NCBI GenBank assembly: GCA_964411425.1
Contig: CAYPKW010000029.1
Location: 1 to 29,641 of the forward strand
Origin: CAYPKW01 sp964411425
Lineage (GTDB): Bacteria > Pseudomonadota > Alphaproteobacteria > Dongiales > Dongiaceae
DNA: 29,641 bases
Direction of reading: 5' to 3'
A program made the position numbers and the translations under genes. The notes beneath the pieces were generated by a model that saw nothing but the letters and a program-made list of their open reading frames with translations, made no database searches and was not told the DNA's origin. Positions within the stretch are counted from its first letter, which is position 1, and each line of letters opens with the position of its first letter. Of this stretch, positions 1 through 9,742 are shown piece after piece.

Positions 1-111
1 GCCCGGAGCCGCCGGCCTGCCATCTCCATTGCTGGTCCGAAACCGGCCTCGTGACGCATTTGAGCTACATAGACGACTACGGGCCGCCGCAACCTTACGA
101 GTGACGCAACC

Positions 112-381
112 TCAGGTGGAGGTGCCGGGCAGGTCGCCGGCGGGCGGCTCGTCGGGCGCGGGGTGCTTGCGCGGGATGATGATGTCGCCGTCGTCGTTCA
201 CGTAGGGCGCTTCGAACTGGGGAATCGACTGCAGGAACAACTCGAGCGCGCGCATCAGGCGTTCGATGCCCGCGCGGGCCTCCTCCTCGATCGACGTTCC
301 GGGGTCCGGCTCCTCGGCCCTCGCCGCCGGGGCGGCCATGAGCGTCGCCGCCACAAGCGCCCACGCCGGATGCGACCGCAT
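112..381 (-). CDS. Small exported protein with conserved acidic 'GDIIIPRK' tail, function unknown
   Basis: This is an 89-aa protein. I start it at the ATG whose next residues form a good Sec signal peptide: a basic start, then a hydrophobic run, ending APAARA at about residue 22. The long open frame continuing upstream is an antisense artefact of mmsA. The mature part has a charged amphipathic helix (EEEARAGIERLMRALELFLQ, about 32-51), then FEAPYVNDDGDIIIPRKHP and a Pro-rich end. Short periplasmic proteins with a similar 'NGDIIIRR' motif are common in alphaproteobacteria and are sometimes misnamed AAA+ ATPases, but no ATPase motif exists here. It is transcribed divergently from mmsA across a 132-nt gap. 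No function is proposed. Confidence 0.75.
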   Translation of the reverse strand: MRSHPAWALVAATLMAAPAARAEEPDPGTSIEEEARAGIERLMRALELFLQSIPQFEAPYVNDDGDIIIPRKHPAPDEPPAGDLPGTST

Positions 382-513
382 GTCCTTCTCCCTTCGCTCC
401 CGTCCCTCCAACATATAGGTTGGCCGGCGGCCGATGCCAGCGACGCGGCCTCGATTTCGCCCCTTCCATGGGCTACTCTCCCACGGACGGAGTCGAGGCC
501 GGGAGAACGAGGC

Positions 514-2010
<1,497 letters not shown>

Positions 2011-2015
2011 GGGGA

Positions 2016-2828
2016 ATGCCCAAATCAATCGTCAAGCTTCCCAATGCACCGCTGGCGGAGGTTATCTTCGAACTTCGCTGGGAGTTGCCTGGGGCAGAGG
2101 GCCTCCCAGTCTTACTCCGCCACGATCCAGGGTATGCACTGCTGTGCCAGACCTTTTCCGACAAAGCCAAGGCCCTTGGCTTCGCCCTAAGACGGCCCAT
2201 AAGCGATGATCCGAGCGTACAACCTGGGGGGCATTCGGTAGGATACCGATACTACCGCGGAGAAGGACTGCCGTTTCCGCTTTGGCAAATCGGACCCGGG
2301 ATATTCGCATGCAACGAATCGACCAATTACGAATGGCTTTCCTTCAAACAGTTGTGCCTCCAGGGACTGGAGGCGCTATTCAACTCGTATCCTCGTGCGA
2401 AATTCCTTCAGATCAACCCGATGCACCTAGAACTTCGCTACGTCGACGTTTTCGACAGAGACTTGCTTGGTCACACTAACGTCCTTCGATTCCTCGCAGA
2501 AAACACACGGTGCGAGTTCGTAATGAAAAATCCGCTTGGGGGATTCGGTTTCAATGAACAGGTGCAGGGCCGAATTCAACTGAACCAGGTATCACAGGAC
2601 GATCCCAACACCTCATTTGGTTATGACGTTCGGGCTGGTCGTGCGGCAGAGAAAGAAGCGATCGTCCTTGTCAGCAAGGTCGTAACTGCTGGTCATCAAC
2701 CCACTCATCGACAGAGTCGGCAGAGAAAAGAATACTTTTCGCGTTGGCTCGACAATTCTCATAACATTACCAGGCAGTTCTTTAAGAGATTTGTAGCGGA
2801 CGATTTGATGCATAAGTTCCAAACGTGA
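2016..2828 (+). CDS. TIGR04255-type family protein, first gene of an AT-richer cassette
   Basis: This is a 270-aa soluble protein. The N-terminus (LPNAPLAEVIFELRWELP, about 8-25) is the signature I associate with the sporadically distributed TIGR04255 family, whose function is not established. Another family-like stretch is LQINPMHLELRYVDVFDRDLLGH (about 131-153), followed by the short run VLRFLAENT. No enzyme motif or membrane segment is visible. The ATG lies 5 nt after the mmsA stop with GGGG just upstream, so it may be read through from mmsA. Base composition and codon use are clearly more AT-rich than in mmsA or kup, which suggests transfer. It heads a tight three-gene unit. Family assignment is by recognition of the N-terminal motif; function is unknown. 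Confidence 0.75.
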   Translation: MPKSIVKLPNAPLAEVIFELRWELPGAEGLPVLLRHDPGYALLCQTFSDKAKALGFALRRPISDDPSVQPGGHSVGYRYYRGEGLPFPLWQIGPGIFACNESTNYEWLSFKQLCLQGLEALFNSYPRAKFLQINPMHLELRYVDVFDRDLLGHTNVLRFLAENTRCEFVMKNPLGGFGFNEQVQGRIQLNQVSQDDPNTSFGYDVRAGRAAEKEAIVLVSKVVTAGHQPTHRQSRQRKEYFSRWLDNSHNITRQFFKRFVADDLMHKFQT

Positions 2829-2840
2829 GGAGAAGCGCCT

Positions 2841-3443
2841 TTGCTCCAGGATTTCACGCCCGATTGGCATTCGGATAGCTATCTCACTGGGTTCGACCCG
2901 ACTCACTGGGGCCTGACCGCTCCCAAGACCGAGCGGCGCCCCAGGGAATCCGCTGTTGGAACGACTCGGCTCCCCGTGCAGCGGAGCTTTAGCCCTGTTG
3001 GGCGGACCACTGCCGAAGTAGCGGGTATAAGCGATACGGTCTCAACAGCAGTACTGGCCAATTGGAACAAGTTGAGGAGATCGGGGATTGGCCAGTCCCT
3101 TTATGCCCGTATTCTGTGGCTTGCTTCTCAGAGGCTCGAAGGGCACCGACTCGGTCTCAGACCGCTCAGTTCTCGCTCTCTCAGATGTTTTCTGGAGTTT
3201 TGGCAAGCATTTCGCGAACGTCTGAATGAGCCTGAAATATTCCTTTTGCCGAGCGGGTGCGTCCAAGCGGAATGGTCCGACCGCAACAGCCTTCTTGCGA
3301 TTGAGTTTCGAGACGACGGTAGACTGCTGTACGCGCTGGTGGATCGCGGCAGCGTGCAGGATGGCATCGAGAATTACAGCACGGCGGGGACCATGGTAGC
3401 TGCTCTTGAAGCTCGACCAAGAAATCCATTTCGTTGGAGATGA
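2841..3443 (+). CDS. Unknown protein, second gene of the TIGR04255 cassette (TTG start)
   Basis: This is a 200-aa protein. The start is TTG at 2841 with GAGGAG about 8 nt upstream; no better ATG keeps the length. The first 70 residues are low in hydrophobic content and look disordered (Ser/Thr/Arg/Pro-rich). The middle contains a helical stretch (LYARILWLASQRLEGHR), and the end has PEIFLLPSGCVQAEWSDRN followed by LLAIEFRDDGRLLYALVDRG, a small beta-rich module with conserved-looking VQAEW and IEF segments. I recall short proteins with this 'VQ.EW...IEF' end beside TIGR04255 genes, but cannot confirm it here. Its stop overlaps the ATG of the next gene (ATGA at 3440), a sign of translational coupling. 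Function is unknown. Confidence 0.6.
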   Translation: MLQDFTPDWHSDSYLTGFDPTHWGLTAPKTERRPRESAVGTTRLPVQRSFSPVGRTTAEVAGISDTVSTAVLANWNKLRRSGIGQSLYARILWLASQRLEGHRLGLRPLSSRSLRCFLEFWQAFRERLNEPEIFLLPSGCVQAEWSDRNSLLAIEFRDDGRLLYALVDRGSVQDGIENYSTAGTMVAALEARPRNPFRWR

Positions 3444-3928
3444 ATTCGGCCTTGGTAGGCGCCCGCTCTCCAAGGTCTCCGGCCTTTAAGCCCCGGAGCT
3501 TCTTGACTCGGTATCTGCGTGCCGAATGGCGCAAGAGGAACGGCCGGGTGTCTCCAGCGGCCTTTCGCCTCAGAACGGACGAGGCATCTTTGTCGGTGAA
3601 CAGCACCGAGGTCGAGACGGTGCCGCAGATTGCGAGCTACTACGCAAACCGATGGCACTGGGGAGAGCGCCCTGTCACGCTGGTGGCACCGATGGTCAAA
3701 GATTACAACGACGCCGCATCCGTTGCGGAGTTAACAGTCGCGCGTGCAGCTACGGACGGAGCCTGGGTCTACGACCGGAATGGCGGCCAATATCGCGCTT
3801 ACAGACATGTTCCCATCCCTTTATCGCCCTCCCACTGCTCGGTCGAATTTGTCGCGGCGCTTGATGAGCGCGGTGCTCGCCGATTCGCGGTAAGCATAGC
3901 GGCCAAAAAAAGGTATAAGTCGCTGTGA
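3440..3928 (+). CDS. Unknown protein, third gene of the TIGR04255 cassette
   Basis: This is a 162-aa protein starting at the ATG that overlaps the previous stop in ATGA. A TTG two codons upstream at 3434 is the alternative start. Visible segments are a basic N-terminus with RYLRAEWRKRNGRVSPAAFRL (about 24-44), EASLSVN (about 47-53), the aromatic NRWHWGERP and a C-terminal basic tail (AAKKRYKSL). The 'GRVSPAAFRL...LSVN' pattern resembles small proteins that I recall following TIGR04255 genes, which supports a conserved three-gene unit but is not proof. There is no signal peptide or membrane helix. Tight coupling to the gene before it suggests that the products act together. Confidence 0.6.
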   Translation: MNSALVGARSPRSPAFKPRSFLTRYLRAEWRKRNGRVSPAAFRLRTDEASLSVNSTEVETVPQIASYYANRWHWGERPVTLVAPMVKDYNDAASVAELTVARAATDGAWVYDRNGGQYRAYRHVPIPLSPSHCSVEFVAALDERGARRFAVSIAAKKRYKSL

Positions 3929-4011
3929 GACCGTTGCGGGTTCGGCAGGTTGCGGCGCAATTTCGCCTCGCGCGCCAACCATGCGACTGAACTCTGCGGC
4001 ACGGAATCCCG

Positions 4012-5898
4012 ATGCAGCCTGAAAGTTTAGGCCCCCAGCAGGAGCGCGGCGCGACCCGGGCGCTGGTCCTGGGGGCGGTCGGCGTCGTCTTCGGCGACAT
4101 CGGCACCAGCCCGCTCTATGCCGTCCGCCTGGCGCTCGGCGGCCCCGGGGGCCTCGCCCATGGCGAGGAGAGCGTTTTGGGCGTGCTCTCGCTCATCTTC
4201 TGGTCGCTCGTCATCATCGTCACCCTGAAATACGTGCTCCTGATCCTGCGCGCCGACAACCGCGGCGAGGGCGGCGTGCTCGCGCTGGCCGCGCTCGGCA
4301 CGCGCGACGCGCCGTTGAAGTCGCGCCGACGCGTCGTGGTCGTCCTCTTGTCGATCGCGGGCCTGGCGCTGTTCGGCGGCGACGGGCTCATCACCCCCGC
4401 CATCTCGGTCTTAAGCGCGGTGGAGGGCCTGAAGATCGTGACCCCGGTGTTCGAGCCCTACGTGTTGCCGGTGGCGGTCGCCATCCTGGTCGGGCTGTTC
4501 GTCTTGCAGCGCCGGGGCACCGCCCGGATGGGCAAGCTGTTCGGGCCGATCATGTGCCTTTGGTTCGCCACCATCGCCGTCCTCGGTGTGGTGGAGATCG
4601 CCCGCGAGCCCGGCATCCTGCGCGCGCTCGATCCCACCCATGCGGTCCGCCTGTTCGAGCTCGACGGCTGGCACGCCTTCGTCATCCTGGGCGCGGTCGT
4701 CCTCGTCGTGACCGGGGCCGAGGCGCTCTACACCGACATGGGTCACTTCGGCCGCCGGCCGATTCGGATCGCCTGGCTCGGCATCTGCCTGCCGGCCTTG
4801 ACGCTGAACTACTTCGGCCAGGGGGCGCTGGTACTGCGCCTGCCTGCCGCGGTCGAGCATCCTTTCTTCCTGCTGGCACCGTCCTGGGCGCTGGCGCCGC
4901 TCGTGCTGCTGGCGACGCTCGCCACCATCATCGCATCGCAGGCGGTGATTTCCGGCGCCTTCTCGGTCACCCGGCAGGCCGTCCGCCTGGGCTACCTGCC
5001 GCGCATGGTGATCCTGCATACTTCCGAGACCGAGATCGGGCAGGTCTACATGCCGCGGGTCAACTGGATCCTCGCCTGCGGCGTCGTCCTCTTGGTCGTC
5101 GGCTTCGGGTCCTCGAACGCGCTCGCCGGCGCCTACGGCGTCGCGGTGATGGGCGCCATGACCGTCGACACGGTGCTGGCGGGAATGGTGGCCGCCTCGC
5201 TCTGGCGCTGGAACCCGCTCTTGGCGGGCCTCCTGTTCGCGGCGTTCCTCGCCGTCGATCTTGGCTTCCTCGCCGCCACCCTGCTCAAGATCCCGGAGGG
5301 GGGCTGGCTGCCGCTGCTGGTCGCCGCCGTGGCCTTCGTCGTCGTCACGACCTGGCGGCGCGGGCGCGAGGTGCTGCACGAACGGCTCTACCGCGACGCC
5401 CTGCCGGTCGAGACGTTCCTGAAACGGCTCGAGTCCTCGGTGCGCGTGGCCGGTACCGCCGTGTTCATGACCGGCGATGCGAGCGTGATCCCGAACGCGC
5501 TCCTGCACAACATGAAGCACAATAAGGTGCTGCACGAGCGCGTGGTGCTCATGACGGTGGCGACCGAGGACGTGCCGCGGGTGTCCGTGAGCCGCCGGGT
5601 AGAGGTCGAGCGTCTCGGCAAGGGCTTCCATACCGTGATCGCGCGATACGGCTTCATGGAGTATCCGAACGTTCCCGCGGCCCTCGAGCTGTGCCGGGGC
5701 CACGGCCTCCCCATCGACATGATGGAGACCTCGTTCATTCTCGGCCGCGAGACGCTCATCGCCTCGCCGCGCCCGGACATGGGACCGCTGCAGGAACAGC
5801 TGTTCATCGCCATGTCGACGACGGCCCTAAGCGCCACCACCTTCTTCGGCATCCCGCCGGGCCGGGTCGTGGAGCTGGGCACCCAGATCGAGATATAG
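4012..5898 (+). CDS. kup: Kup/HAK-family potassium uptake protein
   Basis: This is a 628-aa inner-membrane protein of normal Kup length. Kup proteins take up K+ together with protons at low affinity. The N-terminus shows the family hallmark GVVFGDIGTSPLYAVRLAL (about 24-42) in the first membrane helix, then DNRGEGGVLALAALG (about 82-96) and GDGLITPAISVLSAVEGL (about 123-140). About twelve hydrophobic helices fill residues 20-450. A cytosolic C-terminal domain of about 180 residues follows (FLKRLESSVRVAGTAVFMT..., FGIPPGRVVELGTQIEI at the end). It follows the AT-rich cassette after an 83-nt gap and converges with the cyclase gene, 25 nt away. That short gap holds no obvious terminator hairpin. 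Confidence 0.95.
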   Translation: MQPESLGPQQERGATRALVLGAVGVVFGDIGTSPLYAVRLALGGPGGLAHGEESVLGVLSLIFWSLVIIVTLKYVLLILRADNRGEGGVLALAALGTRDAPLKSRRRVVVVLLSIAGLALFGGDGLITPAISVLSAVEGLKIVTPVFEPYVLPVAVAILVGLFVLQRRGTARMGKLFGPIMCLWFATIAVLGVVEIAREPGILRALDPTHAVRLFELDGWHAFVILGAVVLVVTGAEALYTDMGHFGRRPIRIAWLGICLPALTLNYFGQGALVLRLPAAVEHPFFLLAPSWALAPLVLLATLATIIASQAVISGAFSVTRQAVRLGYLPRMVILHTSETEIGQVYMPRVNWILACGVVLLVVGFGSSNALAGAYGVAVMGAMTVDTVLAGMVAASLWRWNPLLAGLLFAAFLAVDLGFLAATLLKIPEGGWLPLLVAAVAFVVVTTWRRGREVLHERLYRDALPVETFLKRLESSVRVAGTAVFMTGDASVIPNALLHNMKHNKVLHERVVLMTVATEDVPRVSVSRRVEVERLGKGFHTVIARYGFMEYPNVPAALELCRGHGLPIDMMETSFILGRETLIASPRPDMGPLQEQLFIAMSTTALSATTFFGIPPGRVVELGTQIEI

Positions 5899-5923
5899 GT
5901 CGGATTTGCCGCGCGCCGCCGCC

Positions 5924-7684
5924 TCAGCCGGCGAAACCGGCCTTCAGCATGGCGTCGCGGTGGTGCTCCAAGTCGCTCGCCTCCTTGTAGTGCAGGGTCG
6001 CGAGGTAGTCGGGCAAGGCGAAATCGGGCGCCCGTTCCAGCGCCGCGCTTGCGTGCGCGTTCGCCGCCCCGTCGTCCCCCATCCGCGCGTAGCAGGCGGC
6101 CAGCAGCGCGTGATGCGTATGGTCCGGCGCAGCAATGTGCTTCAGGGCTTCGACGGCCTCGGCGTAGCGCCGGGCGACGAAATAGGCGCGGCCCAGGTGG
6201 CTCCAGAAGCGCTCGGGATGGTAGGGGTTGAGGCGCATCGCCTTCCTGATCCAGTCGATGCCCTCCTCGGCCCTCCCCTGCCACGTCAAGATCTCGCCCT
6301 GCTGCACCACGACGAGGTCGTCGTTGGGATTGAGGGCGAGCGCCCGCTCCTGATGGTAGGTCGCCCGATCGTGGTCGCCGCGCGTCACCGCCACCGCCGC
6401 CAGGATGCGGTGCACGTCGCTGTCGTTGGCATCGAGCGCCAGCGCCGTCCCCAACTCGTCCACCACCTGGTCCATCGCGGCCTGGCGATCCTCGCACCAG
6501 CCATGTATCCACGCCTGGCCCAGCGTGCAGGCACGCCAGGCATGGGCGTGCGCATAGCGCGGGTCGAGCTCGATGGCGCGCGCGAGCATCTCGAGCGCCG
6601 CGGCATTGTCCCCCTTGTTCGAGCGGTGGTGCAGGCGCTTGCCGGCCAGCACGCACTCGTAAGCCGCCATGTTGTCGGTCGGCTTGCGTTTCGCCCGTTC
6701 GCGGTTGGCGTCCTCGATCCGTCCCGGCAGGGTCGAGACGATCGCGGACGTGATCTCGTCCTGGATGGCGAAGATGTCCTCGAGCTGGCGGTCGTAGCGC
6801 TCGGCCCACACGTGCCGGCCGGTCTCGGCGTCGATCAGCTGCACGGTGACGCGGACGCGGTTGCCGGCCTTGCGCACGCTGCCCTCGACCACGTACTCGA
6901 CGCCGAGCTGGCGCGCCACCTCCCGGACGTTGGCCGCCTTGCCCTTGTAGGTGAACGCCGATGTCCGCGAGATGACGAACAGGTCCTTGAACCGCGACAG
7001 CTCGGTGATGATGTCCTCGCTGAGGCCGTCGGCGAAGAACTCCTGCTCGGGATCGCCGCTGATGTTGAGGAGGGGCAGCACAGCGATCGACGGCCGCCTG
7101 CCGCCGGGCCCCGCCGCCGCTTGCTTCGCCGCCACGGACACGGGCGCGCCTGGCGCCTCCAGTACGGCCCGATAGACGCGGATCGGCCGGGCGATGTTCT
7201 TGACGCTGCGCTCACCCAGGTCCTCGAAGGATACCTCGACCCTGTCGCCGACCTGGTCGCGGACGGCGCCCGAGACGCAGACCCCGCCTACCTCCGCCAG
7301 CTCCTGCAGGCGCGCGGCGACGTTGACGCCGTCGCCGAAGATGTCGCCCTCCTCGACGATGACATCGCCCAAGTTGATGCCGATGCGGAACTCGATCCGC
7401 CGATCCGGCGCCACGTCCGTATTGCGCCGCGCCATGCGGCGCTGCACCTCCGCGGCGCAAGCCACCGCGTCGACGACGCTCTGGAACTCCACCAGCATGC
7501 CGTCGCCCGCGGTCTTGACGATGCGGCCCTTGTTCTTGGCGATGGTCGGGTCGATGAGCTCCAGCCGGTGCGTCCTGAGGCGCGCCAGCGTCCCCGTCTC
7601 GTCCAACTCCATCAGCCGGCTGTAGCCGACCATGTCGGCCGCGAGGATCGCGGCAAGCCTGCGTAGGGCGCTCGTCCGTTCCAT
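5924..7684 (-). CDS. Class III adenylate/guanylate cyclase with TolB-like and TPR regions
   Basis: This is a 586-aa soluble signalling protein. The N-terminal class III cyclase domain (about 8-175) has AADMVGYSRLM with metal Asp18, AGDGMLVEF with Asp61, GINLGDVIVEEGDIFGDGVN and the catalytic Asn121...Arg125 pair, so it appears competent to make cyclic nucleotide. A variable linker is followed by a TolB-like segment (about 199-320: IAVLPLLNISGDPEQEFFADG, RTSAFTYKGK), then TPR-like helical repeats to the C-terminus. This architecture is common in soil alphaproteobacteria. The start MERTSALRRL is chosen because it places the family LAAILAADMVGYS at the normal position; an in-frame ATG 12 codons upstream is possible. 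No membrane segment is seen. Substrate (ATP or GTP) cannot be fixed from sequence alone. Confidence 0.9.
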   Translation of the reverse strand: MERTSALRRLAAILAADMVGYSRLMELDETGTLARLRTHRLELIDPTIAKNKGRIVKTAGDGMLVEFQSVVDAVACAAEVQRRMARRNTDVAPDRRIEFRIGINLGDVIVEEGDIFGDGVNVAARLQELAEVGGVCVSGAVRDQVGDRVEVSFEDLGERSVKNIARPIRVYRAVLEAPGAPVSVAAKQAAAGPGGRRPSIAVLPLLNISGDPEQEFFADGLSEDIITELSRFKDLFVISRTSAFTYKGKAANVREVARQLGVEYVVEGSVRKAGNRVRVTVQLIDAETGRHVWAERYDRQLEDIFAIQDEITSAIVSTLPGRIEDANRERAKRKPTDNMAAYECVLAGKRLHHRSNKGDNAAALEMLARAIELDPRYAHAHAWRACTLGQAWIHGWCEDRQAAMDQVVDELGTALALDANDSDVHRILAAVAVTRGDHDRATYHQERALALNPNDDLVVVQQGEILTWQGRAEEGIDWIRKAMRLNPYHPERFWSHLGRAYFVARRYAEAVEALKHIAAPDHTHHALLAACYARMGDDGAANAHASAALERAPDFALPDYLATLHYKEASDLEHHRDAMLKAGFAG

Positions 7685-7766
7685 GAATCCGAGTGTAGTC
7701 GAAGACCCCGGAGGCGGCAAACATAGCCGCGCCCCGAATCGTTTTGACCGCGGGCGCGCCGCGGGC

Positions 7767-9497
7767 CTAGGCTCCGGTCACCGGTTTCGCTTTGGCCGCA
7801 ACCTGAACGATCATGTCGAGGAAGCTGCCTACTTCGCTTGCGATCATCTCTTTTGGGACGAATCTCGCAATCCGATGGTAGTCGCTCTTGCGCATCAGGT
7901 TGGGCAGTGCGAGGCCACGAAAGAAAGCCGCGAACAATCCATCGAGGAACTCGTCGCTGGCTTTCACATCGCTCCACCATTTGTGACTGCGGTCGCGCAG
8001 GGCGATGGGCGGCACCAAATCTCCTATACAGTTCTCCATGACGGATCGGTAGCGCCTGCGCTCGGCGTCTTCGAACAGCGGACCGACGACGGCCTCCCCC
8101 ACCGACTTTTCCGCGAAAGCCAGCAGGGCTTCCGGCAAGCACAGGTAGTTCTCGATTTCTCGGCGCTTCCACAAAAAAGTCCCCAAGCCTTCGCGCGACG
8201 CGGGCGGACGTTCGAGTCTGTCGAACAGTGCGATTCCGGCCAAATCCGGTTTCGCTTCCTTTAGTCCGAAGAAATGCGCTTCCGCCTTCGTCGGCTGATT
8301 CGCCACGTAATGAACGAACGGCCGCTCCAGGGATTGTATCGCAGGATGCTCGAGCGTCTCAGCCAAGGCGCGGAGAATCGCCAGATCGGTGGGGCCCTCA
8401 AGATATAGCACCCACCCCATTTGTTCGGCCTGATAGTACTGCTCGAATCCGATTTCCTTCAGTGACTTGAGAACTTGACTGCCTCTGTCGTCGATGCGAT
8501 GCGGCTTGCCGACGAACGCCATAAGCATGTCTCGGTCAGCCGCTTCGTTCAGTAACACCTCGGAGTGGCTTGCGGCGATGATTTGATTCCCCCTCTCCCG
8601 CGCCACGTCCGTAAGGAGCTGGTAAATCTGACGTTGCCGCAAGATTTCCAGATGCGCGTCCGGCTCATCCAACAGCAGAGCGGCCCCGGGATTCGCGTCG
8701 AGATAGGCCAATAGGAGCAAGGTCTGCTGGAGCCCGCGTCCGGAGGAAGAAATGTCGAGCGTGGCACCCGACAGATCCTGGTAGGTCAGGACAACTTCGC
8801 CCCGCTCGGCGACGTACTCCGGGGGTCGAAGTCTGGCACCGAACAGCGCCTCTATGCGGCGGCAAAGCCGCTGCCACCCGTCACCGGCCCGGTCATGGGC
8901 GCTCAGGCACAGATTTCGAAGCACCTCGGCGGTCCTACCCTCACCAATGCGGACTTGGACAGCACCTGGGTCAAGGCGCGATTCAGTCGCGGTGAGGCCG
9001 GACATGGGCGGAAGAAAAGCAACCTCTACTTTGCCGGCCTCATCAGGCACTGACATTCGCGTCCCGTCAGGCCTCGACATGGGTCGGCAGTAGAACGATT
9101 CCTGGTTCGCATAGTCGAACTCGAGGCCACAAGACCACACTTTCCCGCCACTGATTCCATCGACTTGCACTTCGATACGAATGTTCTGCGTTCTTTGCTT
9201 CCCGTTCTCGCGGCTGACCGAACGGACATGGAGATCCCTCCAGAGCAGATTGGCCGCCGGCACAGGCAGCGAGATCAGGTCGCGTCGGTTCAGGGTCACC
9301 CCTGGGCGCTTCTCGGGTGTGCCCCCACCGCGACGCCTCTCCACCCATCGGCGCACACCGAGCTGCCAAAGCGCTAACGCTTGTAACGCAGAGGTTTTCC
9401 CGGAATTGTTCGGGCCGATGAACACTACGGCTTCGCCAAGCTCGATGTCGATTTCATCGAAGCGTTTGAAATTGCGAACGACGAGTCGCGTCAGCAT
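7767..9497 (-). CDS. OLD-type AAA ATPase with TOPRIM-like nuclease domain
   Basis: This is a 576-aa protein, more AT-rich than its neighbours. The N-terminal SMC/ABC-like ATPase has RNFKRFDEIDIEL, Walker A GPNNSGKT (28-35), signature SSSGRGLQQ (about 250-258), Walker B LLLDEPDAHLE (about 274-284) and the His switch SHSE (about 310-313). A TOPRIM-like region follows: YLEGPTD with Glu367, ALFDRLER with Asp426, and RREIENYL (about 445-452). OLD nucleases of this plan act in phage or DNA defence, and Gabija GajA is one example, but no UvrD-like partner is adjacent. The second Asp of the usual TOPRIM DxD is Leu428. The start MLTRLVV is chosen by family alignment; the frame stays open upstream to 9626. 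It lies alone between the cyclase and the mttB-like gene. Confidence 0.85.
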   Translation of the reverse strand: MLTRLVVRNFKRFDEIDIELGEAVVFIGPNNSGKTSALQALALWQLGVRRWVERRRGGGTPEKRPGVTLNRRDLISLPVPAANLLWRDLHVRSVSRENGKQRTQNIRIEVQVDGISGGKVWSCGLEFDYANQESFYCRPMSRPDGTRMSVPDEAGKVEVAFLPPMSGLTATESRLDPGAVQVRIGEGRTAEVLRNLCLSAHDRAGDGWQRLCRRIEALFGARLRPPEYVAERGEVVLTYQDLSGATLDISSSGRGLQQTLLLLAYLDANPGAALLLDEPDAHLEILRQRQIYQLLTDVARERGNQIIAASHSEVLLNEAADRDMLMAFVGKPHRIDDRGSQVLKSLKEIGFEQYYQAEQMGWVLYLEGPTDLAILRALAETLEHPAIQSLERPFVHYVANQPTKAEAHFFGLKEAKPDLAGIALFDRLERPPASREGLGTFLWKRREIENYLCLPEALLAFAEKSVGEAVVGPLFEDAERRRYRSVMENCIGDLVPPIALRDRSHKWWSDVKASDEFLDGLFAAFFRGLALPNLMRKSDYHRIARFVPKEMIASEVGSFLDMIVQVAAKAKPVTGA

Positions 9498-9742
9498 ACG
9501 CGCCTCGAAGAAGCGAGTTGTCCGACGGCGGCCACCTAGAATGCCCCCTACCGAAGCCGATACGGCCGATGCGCCTTGGCCAGTGTCAGTTTGCTCGAAC
9601 TGACCGTGGGTAGCAACAGGCCGCAAAATTCGCTTGTCCCATGGTCTGGAAAGCGCCTTTCTCGGTATGGGAATCCCTTTGACGGCGAAATCTCGCTGGC
9701 CTTACGCTGCCGGTACCGCCTTGAAGCAAGGGCTTGAACGAT

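Noticed and set aside
5906..7666. A 586-codon plus-strand frame over the cyclase gene
   Set aside because: The minus-strand frame shows a complete class III cyclase, TolB-like and TPR protein; the plus-strand translation has no recognisable domain.
7767..9497. A Gabija system
   Set aside because: The ATPase-TOPRIM protein is GajA-like in plan, but no UvrD/PcrA-type helicase gene (GajB) lies on either side.
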